Source: Bryopsis sp. KO-2023
Lineage: Eukaryota; Chlorophyta; Ulvophyceae; Bryopsidales; Bryopsidaceae
Direction of reading: 5' to 3'
Length of the DNA: 64,000 bases
NCBI GenBank assembly: GCA_030272585.1
Contig: BSYQ01000012.1
Coordinates: 2,480,001-2,544,000 of the forward strand
Part shown: piece after piece, positions 21,611 to 33,324 of the stretch
Layout: every line of letters starts with the position of its first letter
How positions within the stretch are numbered: position 1 is the stretch's first letter
Position numbers and translations under genes: made by a program
Notes under the pieces: generated by a model
What the model saw: the letters and a program-made list of their open reading frames with translations, nothing else
Database searches by the model: none
Told to the model about the DNA's origin: nothing

Positions 21611-23201
21611 TCCACTCGGTGCTGAAGAGCCTCAAGCCCAGCAAACCGAACCACTCGGTAATAGTGTCGTCCACACGCAGCAGCCCTTCGCTGTCTACAA
21701 AAGAGGAGCTGGCAACCCACTCTGGCCACCTGAACAATTGTTCGCAAGCAAAAAAAAGCGAATGTCTGAGGTGCCCCACTCGTGAATTTGAAGTTTTTTC
21801 TTGTTGCAAAGCGGGGTGCAATGCGTTGATGTGGATTGTAGAAAGTGCCCACTTCACTCGCAAAAAAAGTCGACACCCGACCAAAAACACTGCAAGACAT
21901 GACAGACCAGAGCCTAAAGCATCAGGGGTATACAAACAATTCCCCCCACCCCGGCCAGCAAGGTTTATGAAGTCGACACCCAGTGTTTATCCAAAGGTTG
22001 CTAGGATGCGGTATCTATTTACGACCATCGCGCGCGCGTTCTTGACCGCGACAATCGCAAGCCAAAAAAGTCACGAGATTCGGCGCAAAGAGAAATAAAC
22101 AATTTTCGAGGAAAAAGCCGTCCAACCTCAAACACACACCGCCAAAGAACGAAAAACACTACCAATCAATCCGTGGTTATCGTACACGCGTTATCTGTGG
22201 GTTTTCTATTCAGACAAGCGTTGCATGTTGCTCTTTATCTGATCGATTGATCGTGACGATGAGTCGATGCACAACCTCTCAGCAGTGGCTACCAGTTGGA
22301 AGGCTTCCAACGGGGTGCATCCCAGCTCGACGTGCGACTGAACGCACGTCCTGCCTTCGATTGATGTTGAAATTTGAACTGGAAGAGCTGGATGTTTACC
22401 CTACACCACCACAACCTCGCTGGTACATGTAGCTTTTAAAAACTTGGGCGTCCCAGTGTGAAAAAAACCCTGTCTCAAGGTTGAGTGGAGGTTTCAATCC
22501 AACAAAAGGGGATAACTTTGAATCCGATTCGAAAAAGAAATTGGTGACGAGGTGGGAGGATGCGTGAAGAAAAAAGAAGGAGGAAGTATGGAGCTCGAAC
22601 CACCCTGACGCACCCCTCGCTGGCGGCGATGTTTTCCAAGCCGCCGCCGCTGGTGCTCGCCAGCTCGAACAGGGCAGGACGAAACAGATGGAGGGTGGCG
22701 TAAGGAAACCAGCATATCGGCGAATTGCTCGAGCTGGCGAAACGAGTATTTGCAACGGAAAAAGGAAAGGGTTGTGAGGAGGGGCGACGATTGACGGCCT
22801 TATTGTTTAACGTCGAAATTTTCATTACGCAGCGATCGCCCACTCTTTTCCTCGTACGTATGGAAGGTGGGGGGAACCTGTCCGTTGCATTGAATCCATC
22901 CCCAATCGGGGCCTCGATCGCGTTCTGCTGAATTCTGCTTTTCTCAAAAACGCAACAAGGCGCAGGCCCTACAACGCTTTCAGCTTTTCAGGTCGCTCTT
23001 TTCCCACAGTCGGAAAAAGAAGATACGGAGTTGGGAAAGGGAAAGGAGGAGGCGACCTGGTGTGGAAAAAAAAAGGACGTCTAAGAAAGGGCTGGAGGTT
23101 TTGGCCTCGTCAAGAAAACAAAAGGGAAGAAAAAAAAAAGGAAAGAACAGCCACAGATATTTTTTGTTTTGAAAATTCCAGGATTTGGAGTTTAATTTCT
23201 G
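21611..23201. other. Stretch without a firm gene
   Basis: Between copy C and the OTU gene. A minus-strand open segment at about 22730-22590 (LFRPALFELASTSGGGLENI then AASEGCVRVVRAP) looks protein-like but could not be joined to other exons. The rest, including a purine-rich patch near 23020-23160, is probably upstream region of the OTU gene. Confidence 0.3.
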
Positions 23202-26200
23202 ATGGGGAAAAAGTCCAAGGCTAAGGCGCTGAAAGCTGCCAAGAAAGGAAAAGCAGCTTCCTCCAGGAAGACTCAGCCACACAACAACAAGGTATGGAAA
23301 AGATATCGTGAATGAGGTTGCTGGGTTTTTTTTACAGAAGTTTCCTCTTGAATGCGAATTTTTCTTTTTATTGGGTTTTTTCTTGAGAGTCGATTTTTTT
23401 TTGGATTTGTTTTTTTTCGTCACCTGGAATAGAAGCATGAAAACCTCTTCGGTTGTTTATATTTTTTCAGATGTTTTTTTTATTGAGGCTGAAAGCCCCA
23501 TGCAGCCCGTCCAAATTAACAATATGGCATCCCTATCTTTCAGTTAATTCAACTGATCCGTGTTTGGCTCATGTAAGAATTGGCTAAATACGATAGTATT
23601 TATTTTCATTGGTTATTATTTTTTATTATTTTTATTTTCATTGATTTTCTCTTAGTATCTCTTTGCATCTTTTTTCTTCTTCTCAAATTTGCCGCATCGA
23701 GGCTGAAATCCCCCTCCATTATGCAAATGAGCGATATGGGCCCTTTCCATTGCTCATTTTCTTTTTTTGTTCAATTATTTTTCCTGTCAATGAGGTCAGT
23801 GCCTGAGGGTTTTTTTTTGGTTTGCTTTGTATTGTGCAGGACTGGAAAAAACAGAAAAAAAATCTTTGGAAAAAGGGTGCGTTGGAGGATGATTTGACAG
23901 GGATGGGCCTGCGTGTCAAGCACATCGAGCCCGATGGAAATTGTTTTTTCAGAGCTCTGGGGGACCAGCTTTATGTAGGTAGAGGAATTAATTCACTTTT
24001 TTTAATTATTATGTGAGAAGGATTTTGAGTGAGTCTTCTTCTGGCTGGTCGAACAATCGGCCAAGAAACGAGCTATTCTTAGGATTTTATGCACGACCCT
24101 GCTTTTTGTTTTTGTTTAGCACCGGTCGACTGGAGGGTGAATTTTGCTCGAATCCCCCCCCCTCCCCTCCCCCCCCCCCAAAAAAAAAAAAAAAAGATAG
24201 ATAGATAGAAACAAAAAACAAGGAAGCAAATTTTATCAAGGATCCAGCAAAAACAGAGCTGTATTCAACCAAAGTATGAGAATTTCCATCGAAATTTAGC
24301 ATGGTAGTGGAAAAACTGAAGAGGAAAAAACTGGTTTTCAGGGAAATGACGGTGATCATACCACGATCCGGGACCAGGTGCTGGATTTTATCGTGGAAAG
24401 CCGAGAGTTGTTTGAAATTTTTATCGAGCCATGTCTAGAGGACGGCGAAACTTTCGAAGATTACGTTTCGGGAATGCGGGAGGTGTGGGCGGTGTTACCT
24501 TGGAGAAGTGGGATTTGGTAATATATAGATAAATATGTATGCGTTAATTTTTATTTTTTTGATTGAAAGAGCAGTATTTTTTTCAAGTAGGTTTCTGATT
24601 ACGACTTTTTGGATTGTTATGGGAGGTGGTCGGTCGGGTCGATCGGCATTTTTTTTTTCTGGGTGTATTTTCCCTCATGGGATGGGTTTTTCTGTTTCTG
24701 TTTTTCTGTTAAAAAAAAAAATCTAAGGATATGCATCAAACGGAGGGAAAAAAAAGGAAATTCCACAATATTTGATAGATCCTTGGTATTAATGAAATTC
24801 AAAACCACCACCCAGAAAAATCCTCAGTAGTTTCTTGTTCCGTGTTTGCGACGAGAAACCCCTGTGCATACTGGCATGCTATAAATTACACATATGTTTT
24901 TTTTTTTTGACCCCTTTTTTTGGCTCAACTGATGAATATTTTTTTGTGTTTGTGGCTGTGTAAATAGCCAGGAACTTGGGCTGGAGATTTCGAAGTCCAT
25001 GCAGCCTCCTTAGCGTTTCAAGTGGATATCTGCATTTTCCAGAAAGGCGACGATGGCATTCAGTGTTTGTGCAACAAAAACCCTGAGGTGCGACCACCAC
25101 CCCCCCAAAAAAATAGTAATAATTAATTAAAAAGGAATAAAATACGAAAATATATATGGACGTGTGTAAAAAAATTCCAATTTCAATATGTGTATCGAAA
25201 GAATTTTTTTATAAAAACGCACAGATTGATAGCTTTGGCAGAATCGGTTTAGTTTTGGACGAACCGTTATGGTACGGTGTTTTGCTGCTTCTTGAGGGGA
25301 TGATGCCAAACAAAACATAATTTTGAAAGTTTTTGAAAAGAACAATTGCGTATTTTACCAATTCATATTGAAAATAAAAAGAAAAACTGGCTGTTCGTGG
25401 ATAGGCTGTATACAGAGTGGGGGAAAAAAAACTTCCATTGATTGTATTTTTTTTGATGATTTTTTATTTTCCTTCTGGGTTTCTTTGTTTTATTTTTTCA
25501 GTCGAAGAAAACGATACATTTGTCCTACCATGATGGATTGCACTACAACAGCGTTCGCAAGTCTGACGATTATGGGGAGGGCCCTCCAGAATTGATCCAA
25601 GTGGGAAATGAGGACCCCCAAGGATCCATGTGAGTGTCCAATCACTGGGGAACACTTTTTTTTCCCACTCTTTTTCTTTCCATTCTTTTTTCCCACTCTT
25701 TTTTTTCACTCTGTATTTCCCACTCTTTTGTTTCCAATCTTTTTTCAACATTTTTTTCCGAGTTTTTATTCCCACTTGAATATTTTTGGGGGGTCAGGTT
25801 TGGATGGAACCCATCAGATCAAAAAGACAACGAAAGAAATCCAGTTGAAACACGAAAAAGAAAAATAGAACAAGAAAAAACGGATGACATAGTGGGTGTA
25901 TAGAAAGCACTAGTATTTTGCCTGGTTTGTTCAATACTTTTACTTCGGCGGCCTAACAGGACAGCGTATAATTGTCGTTTTTCGGGGTTTCTGCAGCCAG
26001 GTCATAGTAATGTCCAGTAGCGTGTGTGTGTTTTCTCGACCAGTTTGCAACAAAAGGATGTTGAGGATGCGAACGATTGAATTGCTTGTATTTGGAAAAG
26101 AGGGGCTGTGGAGGTTAAATAATCAAAGTCGTTTTATAATGGTTTGCTTTTTTTTATTTTCTGCTTTTTTGTGAAAAAATTATTTCAGGTCTGACCGGAA

Positions 26201-27271
26201 ATGGACGTGGAGGGATGAGAAGCACATTATGGAAAACACAGGGTGCAATAACGAAGGCATTGTTCATAAATTTCTGGAGGTAAAAAAAAGTTAAAAAAAA
26301 AAAAGAAAGAAAACCATCTGTTGTTTGATTTTTTAAAAAAAGAATGCCACACCTTTTTAAATTTTAGAAGAAAAAAAAATTACTGTGCTATGCACAGTAT
26401 AAAGATGAATTCAAAAGGAGAAAAAAAAAGAACAAATATGTACAATATATGTTTTTCTTGTATTATTTTTTTTACGAATGTTTTTGTTTTTTGACACAAA
26501 GGAAAACGACGGGGCCATCGACCTGGCCACAGAGTCTGTCATACAGTGGATGAACGAAAACGAGCAGTCGTCCGAAAAAAGCAATTCTGGGGAAGAGAAG
26601 GAGGAGGGGAACCCTTCGGAAAATATCTCCTTGATTAACGATATTTCTATGTATCAATTTTCGAGCGACGAGGAAAATTCCACCACTCTTTTCGATTCAA
26701 ACTCCAATGGTAACATCGCAGGTATGCATTACATTTTCGACTCTCTTTGAAAATTTTTTCGATTTTATCTGGCATTACCGACACAGAAGTGTGACCTCCC
26801 CCTCTCACTCACTCTTTTGAAACCTCACTCAGAAAAGTGTAACCTCCCTGGATTTTTGGCCGAAACCGTGAATTTACTGAAGGAAAGACAATACATCAGA
26901 GCTCCTTTTAAACCCTGCGTTTATCTGTTTCCTTAAATCTATTTTTTCATAATTTTTTTGAGGTGTTTTTCAACATTTTCTCAGGGGAGTACGATCGAGA
27001 GGTGTTTGTCTGCGACCATGGCGAAGATCCTCCCGTTTCGAAAAAAGCCGAGAGGAAAAAGAAGAAAAACCAAGAGGAGGCCCCCGTTCCGGTGAAAAGA
27101 CGCCCAGCAAACAACAAGCCCTGTCCTTGCGGCAGTCACAGGAAATACAAAGCTTGCTGCAAAATCAGGGATGCTGCTCTGGAGAGGCAAAAAAATGAAT
27201 CAGAAAAAAACCAAATGGATGGGGAAAGTGTCGAAGAGGTTTCAAAAAAACTCAGCGTTGCATACATCTGA
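23202..27271 (+). CDS. OTU-domain deubiquitinase with UBA-like and SEC-C segments
   Basis: Predicted cysteine protease removing ubiquitin, similar in layout to OTUD3. Eight exons: 23202-23291, 23840-23974, 24342-24482, 24968-25087, 25502-25629, 26189-26279, 26502-26721 and 26985-27271. Total 1212 nt, 403 residues, with phases agreeing at every junction. The N-terminus is lysine-rich (MGKKSKAKALKAAKKGKAAS). Catalytic Asp62 and Cys65 lie in EPDGNCFFRALGDQLY and catalytic His176 in HDGLHYNSVR. A UBA-like stretch follows (NTGCNNEGIVHKFLEENDGA). The C-terminus carries a SEC-C zinc motif, KPCPCGSHRKYKACC (about 353-367), preceded by a Lys-rich segment. Canonical OTU residues are intact, so activity is likely. 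Intracellular: no signal peptide. Confidence 0.9.
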
Positions 27272-28411
27272 GAATTGAGTTGGAAATTGGACTGTAAAGA
27301 AGTATGGTAAAATCAACGGGGGCGGGGGCAGACGAAAGGAAATAAGAAGAAGAAAGTGCTTTTTTTTGGGGGGTGGATGGATCGATGCGGGGTTTTCTTT
27401 CTATGTCCTTTTTTTGGATCGTTTTGTTTTGGGTTTTTTGCAAAACTCATGATACGTATTTTGGGGGTGAGTTGGTAAAAAAAAACAGACTCTGCTTTGC
27501 TGTTTTTGATGAAAAGGTTTCACAATCCTTGCATACATTTTCATCGATATTTTGCTGTCAAGAAAAAGGAAAAAAAAAAAGAGGGAAAGGAAATGATGAG
27601 GGAGGGAGTGTGTGAGTGTTTTTCCTCTTTGATGAAGGACAGTAGGTTACAGTTGCTTTGGCAATTCGATCAGTAGTTTCTTTTGCTGAATTTAATTTCG
27701 CTTGTGTGGTGAATTTCCCATAGTTGAGGGGTTATTCTTTTCCTGGCATGTAATTTATAAAACTATTGTGCAGCTGAATATTGTTGTTATGGGGCCGGCA
27801 AGTTTTACCAAAAACCATAATAAAAAAATATCGAGGGATGCCCCCCCCCCAAAAAAAAATAGAATAATCAAAAAATCAAAAATTGAAGTGTCACCTTTTC
27901 CCTCGACTTTGCAATTGTTTTGCTTTTTTGCTTTTATCTGTTTTTTTTATATTTCTCAATCAATCGTTGTTTTTTTTTGGGGGGGGGGGAGGGGGGTAAC
28001 GGGGATCGATCTGTATTCCTCGTTTGTTCGAGAGTCTGACCCTTTTTTTTTAAAGCAGGTCTTGAATTCACTTTCTTACATCGTTGCGAACCCCATGGGT
28101 TTTTTACAATGAGGGGTTGCAGAGGTGACGTGGCAATCGGATCTCGGATGGGCTGCTGAGGAACGAACACCTCCAGCAAGGGATGCTGCGAGCATAGTTG
28201 ACTAGATGGTAGTTGCTGTGCTGTGTCGCGTTGTCGAAAAAAAACCCTGCTGTCGCACTTGATTCTCGTTGGACTGTTTGGGTTCTGCTGTGTCGCGCTG
28301 GTGTTCGCTGAGAAACATATGGAAGAGCATATTTAAGGGATAACGCACTATCAAAGCACCCCATTCCAGTTATATTTGGCGATCCTCAAAATCAGCTGCG
28401 AGGTTTTGTCC
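27272..28411. other. Intergenic stretch between OTU and carboxypeptidase genes
   Basis: Same-strand genes, so this holds the OTU 3' flank and the carboxypeptidase promoter. It contains a C-run joined to an A-run at 27841-27859 and a T-run joined to a G-run at 27971-27990. No coding sequence is supported. Confidence 0.35.
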
Positions 28412-31400
28412 ATGATGAATTTTTTTCAGATTGTGGCGGTCGCGATCTTGCTGTTGACGTTTGGAGTCTCGAAGAGCTCCGCGCAAGATGAGGTATGTTT
28501 CGTTTCGTTTTCCTTCCTTTTTCCTTTTACGAGAAAACGAAAAAGCAAAAAAAAAAAAATTCTGCCGAATTCCTATCGAATTCTTCGTTCGGTTGGCTGC
28601 AGCATTTTTCAGAAATTTTGAGTCAGAAAAAATTTCCGAAGAAGAATAAGAAGAATAAAATACATTTATATTTAATGGATATTTATAAATTTGAAGTGGA
28701 TAAACCACTCGATCCTCTTAACACACATGTGTCAATGTGTTGGAATGGACTGTACAGACTGGGCTTTTTTCGCTCGGCGACATCACATCGAGATACTACT
28801 CCAATGAAGATATAGTGAGTTCTTGTTATACATGCATGAAAATTCTCAGTTTGGACGATTGCTTTGAAAAGAAAAGACAATCATTCCAGGGGTACTTTTG
28901 CAGTCTTTTTGGAGCCGAAAAATGAAATGAACGGGAGTGGCAAGACATTTTCACAATTCCATGCTTTTTGTTTTATTTTTTTTCTGCATCGGGACTTCAA
29001 CATTCCACCAAAAGAAAAAAAGAACTGAGTTAATTTTTGTTTGTTTTTGTTGTTTTTTTTGTCACTTCTTTTTTGCCGTGTTTGTGGAAGCCTTTTTTTT
29101 CTGAAGAATATTATCGTTTCTTTTTCTTTCGTTTGTAGGATGATTTTACGCGAAATTTTGTGGAAGACAAACAATGCTCGAAAATATCCAGGAGGTTCAG
29201 GTGGGTTATAACCTAGAAATATTCGAGAAAATAATTTTTTAAAAATTATGGAGCTGAGACGTAAAAAATATATATGTGTATATATTTGGCCTCAATGGAT
29301 GCTTTCTCTTTCCTAGCTGTTTTGTAGTTCGAACGCAAGTTTTTTCACTCCTGGTTTCTTTCTACTTGGCTTTACTTGGTTTTACTGGGCCAGTTTGTCC
29401 CTGAGGCACCTTATCCAATTCTTAGGCGACAGTGGTGGCTTTTTTTCAATCCAGTATTTTTTTCGCAGAAATGCAAAACGACAGGATCTTGCACAAGATT
29501 AAAAAATCAAAAAAAAATAACGTTAAGAAAGGAAAGAAATTTAAGGAGTAAAGAAAATTGCCCGCCTGTGATTTTTTTTGGCGTTGCATTATGTATTCAG
29601 CATTGGACAAAGTGCTCTCGGTGTCGACTTGTGGGTTTTGGAAATTTCCAACAACCCTGGTGCCGAAGAACAAAAGCCGAATTTTAAATACCTCGCAAAT
29701 ATGCATGGAGACGAAATCAACGGAAGGTGGGTTGCAGTTCCCCCCAATAAAAAAAAAGAGAAAATTGCTTTTCTTTTTTGTGCTGAGATTTGGTTTTGAC
29801 ACAGGTATTCATTGTTTTGGTGCCTTTTTTGTGTTATATTTTTCTTTTCTTTCTTTCTTTTTTTTGTTGGCTTCGATTTGATTGTTGATTTTTTTGTCAT
29901 AATTTTTTTTGTCATATGTATGCAGAGTTTTGATTATGACTTGTTTCTCATTTTCACGGTGGCATTTCTCTTCTATAGATATTTCTTACCATTATTTAGT
30001 ATTTTTTTTATTTTTAGTTTGATTTTTTTGGGGGAAGGGGTGCCTTACAGAGACAAGGCATGGTGATCCTTATTTTTCCCCCAATTTCTTGTCACAATTT
30101 TCCCAACCTTTTGCCAAGTATTTGCCATATGTATAAAAAATGTACATCTTCCTTCTCAAACACATGCATTTCATGCAGGCAGCTGTTGATGGGTTTGGCT
30201 CGGTGGCTGTGCAACAACTACCCTGCCGACCCAAAAGCTAAGCAAATCGTGGAGGAAATGCATATGTTCTTGCTGCCCACCATGAACCCAGATGGCTTCA
30301 CTCTCGGTCAAAGGCGTAACGCGTAGGGGGGAAAAAAAAAACAACAACAACGCAGTTTTTAAAAATCAGTGGAGCTTTTTTTTCTCTCTATTAAATCCAA
30401 TTACGCACATTTGAACAGAAACGAAAAAGCACTGGTCCCCACATACCTCCCCTTCCACTTATCACCCACACCACGCTATATATTCGATCGATCGCCTTTT
30501 CCTTAATAATCAGTAAAACCTATTTTCGCATCCATGATCTCCTTCACACAACCAATGCTGAACTCAGTCCAAAAACCTTCACTGATTCTTTGTTTTGTTC
30601 CCCCCCCCCTCCTTCATCAGAAATAACTTCGATTTGAACCGGAATTTCCCAGATAGAGTCCGGGATGGTCTTCCTTTGGAGGCCTCTGGTTTCGAGCAGC
30701 CCGAAACCACGGCAGTGATGAATTGGGTAATCAACGGTTCCTTCGTGGCTTCAGCCAACATGCACGAAGGGGCCTTGGTTGCCAACTACCCTTGGGATTT
30801 GTCTGACGATGGCTTGCCAGGATATGCAGCCGCCCCAGACGACAAAACATTCATTCGCATTTCGAGCGTTTACGCGAGCAGCCACAGAGAAATGTGGGCA
30901 TCCGAGGTAAACCACAGTGGTGACCCCCCCCCCCTCTCCCTCCTCTCCCTCCCTCAAACCCAAAAAACCCAAAAATATGTAACAAGATAATCGAAAAAGT
31001 CTATGTGGGCTTCATAGGTGAACCACGTGTTCACCTCCCGTCCCCAACCCCCCCAAAACCCAAAAATATGCAACATGATTTTCGAAAAAAAGTCTTAGTG
31101 AGGTGAACTCCTCCCTCCCCCACCGGCTGCCATATTTTAGTAAAACAGGAAAAGAAAGGCGGCTGAATCTTTTTTTTTTTTCTTCTTTTTGTTGGGTTTT
31201 GTTTCTTTCGTTGTGCGATCGCCTTTGTGGTGAATCTTCCTCAGGAGTTCAAAGGGGGCATCACGAACGGAAACGAATGGTACGGAATCTCCGGAGGCAT
31301 GCAAGACTGGAACTACGTGGCAGCAGGTTGTCTGGAAATCACGCTGGAGCTGAGTCCCATCAAATCTGCACCTCCATCCTCCCTGCCCAAAGTTTGGGAC

Positions 31401-31700
31401 GATAATCTGGAAGCCATGTTGAACTACGCCATCGAAGCCACTCTGGGAGGGCTGTCGGGCACCGTGAAAAGCGCACGAGGGGGGAAACCACTCGCGGGGT
31501 CGATCACGGTGAAAGGCATCGACCGTGTGGTTGGGACGAAAGGAAAATTTGGGGATTTTTACCATCCGTTGGCACCTGGGAAATATGAGGTCACGGCCAG
31601 TGCGGAGGGTTTCGAGGATGTTTCTGTGGAGGTTACTGTTCCGGATGGATTGGGCAAAGGCGTCGTCTACGATTTCGAAATGGGGTTTTCTGTGCAATAG
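28412..31700 (+). CDS. Secreted M14B metallocarboxypeptidase (carboxypeptidase D/E/N-like)
   Basis: Zinc exopeptidase removing C-terminal (commonly basic) residues in the secretory path or outside the cell. Seven exons: 28412-28492, 28758-28814, 29139-29200, 29601-29726, 30179-30322, 30621-30906 and 31245-31700. Total 1212 nt, 403 residues. The start gives a signal peptide (MMNFFQIVAVAILLLTFGVS). Zinc ligands: His102 and Glu105 (NMHGDEINGR) and His205 (ANMHEGALVANYPWD, where the usual Gly after His is Glu). Substrate-binding Asn/Arg in FDLNRNFPD. Catalytic Glu287 in CLEITLELS. GISGGMQDWNY before it is typical of subfamily B. A C-terminal transthyretin-like domain (about 318-403) ends the protein. 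No membrane anchor, so it is probably soluble. It is convergent with the large lectin gene. Confidence 0.92.
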
Positions 31701-33324
31701 ATAGATTTTTTTTTTCCATATGACTCAAATTCAAAATGGGGTCCCCTCTTATCCAATGGTTAGTTCTTTTTTTTTTGAGGTTCTGTTGGTGGAAGGGCGT
31801 TCAGATTCGTGAAGGTCGTCGAATTTCTGCTGACTGATGCATTTGATCACAGCAAATCAATATCTTTTTTCTTTTCGTTGAATTCAAGTTTCAATCTTTT
31901 TTGTGTTTGTTAAACGGGGGGGGGTATTGAGTGTTGCAATACCACTCCCTTGTGTAAAATTTGTTTCATGTGCATCAAAAAAAAAATCAAAAGAAAAGCC
32001 CCTGCTAAGATAAGAAAGCCGTTCCTCCGAAATCCATCTGGACAGTGATTTTGCATCTTGGAGGAGAGTGTTTGTGTGTGCAAGTTACAGCTTGATCAAA
32101 TTTGATCAAATTATGATAAATGAGTTGAGGGATTGAAGTGAAAGAGAAGTTGATTCAATGGTAATGGTGTGGGTTTGCCAATGTGGCAGCTTGGACAGTG
32201 GAGCACAGTTTGATCTTTTTTCTTTTTTTTTTGGGGGGGGGAGGGGATGATCTTCTTTCTTTTTTTTTTTGGGGGGGGGGAGGGGGAGGGGGAGGTTGGT
32301 CGCAGTTTTAGCAACTAGTGTGAAAAATCGGTGATTAGGAAAGTGGGGTGTGCATTTGAAGAAATTGCCAATTAAATCGAAGAATGGCACCTTGTCAAGC
32401 AGAAGTGTTCCATCTGTCATAACGTAATGAGCAGACTGGATGTCAGAACGTTGGCAGTCCTGCCCAGTTTTTGCTGGGCAGAGTCTGATTCAGCACAAAT
32501 GAAAAGGAAATCATAAATGGGAGAACTTGGAATGCAGCCCAGGCGGTTGATTTATTTCAGTGATTGTGTTGGTGGAGCTGGATAGATGAGTTTCCGTATG
32601 AAAATATCAAACAGCAAATTTTTACTAAGGGGAGTGTGCAATGTAGCGATGTGCGATGTGGATCTTTCTCGCAGATTTGGGAAAATTGTTATTATTCACC
32701 TGTGTTCGCAGAAGTTAATGTTTCCTGTGTTTTCAATGTTGCGCGGGTCGTTTTCAGGTCTGACAGTGTAACCTAATTTGCATTTCCAATCGATAAAACG
32801 CACTGTTAAATTCGAAAAGTTTTTGCTCAATACCAGCGAAATGTCATCACTTCCCAGTCGTTACAAAACTAATCTCTGCCAAAAAACCATATTTTCCATC
32901 CATTCAAAATTTGGTGAGATTTGCCTCACCATTGTTGTTTTTTTTCATATACTCCCCCCACCATATTTCTGCAACTCTAAAAAGAAAAAAAAAATTGACC
33001 CTTGGTGGGCTCGCTTTCGCGAACAATACTTCCCCCCATTTGTTTTCCTGAATGCACACATGAAACAGCTAGGGTTAGATTTTATGCTCACCAGTATCAT
33101 TTCCAAGAAAAAGACAATCAACATAACTTGCCAATCTCATTAACCACTCATTGACACTGAAAATCAAACCAGCACGGAACACTCATGTGGAAAATGTGCA
33201 ACAGGCTGCAAATGCCCTGATATGAGTATGGGGGGTGAGTAATCTCCTCACTTCATGACCAAGGGTGTTTACTTATCCACAGCTTAAGTTTCCACACAAA
33301 TCTTTTTCTTACCTATCATTGCTT
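31701..33324. other. Convergent intergenic stretch between carboxypeptidase and lectin genes
   Basis: This carries the 3' flanks of both genes. T-run/G-run tracts occur at 32222-32241 and 32262-32290. No coding sequence is supported. Confidence 0.35.
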
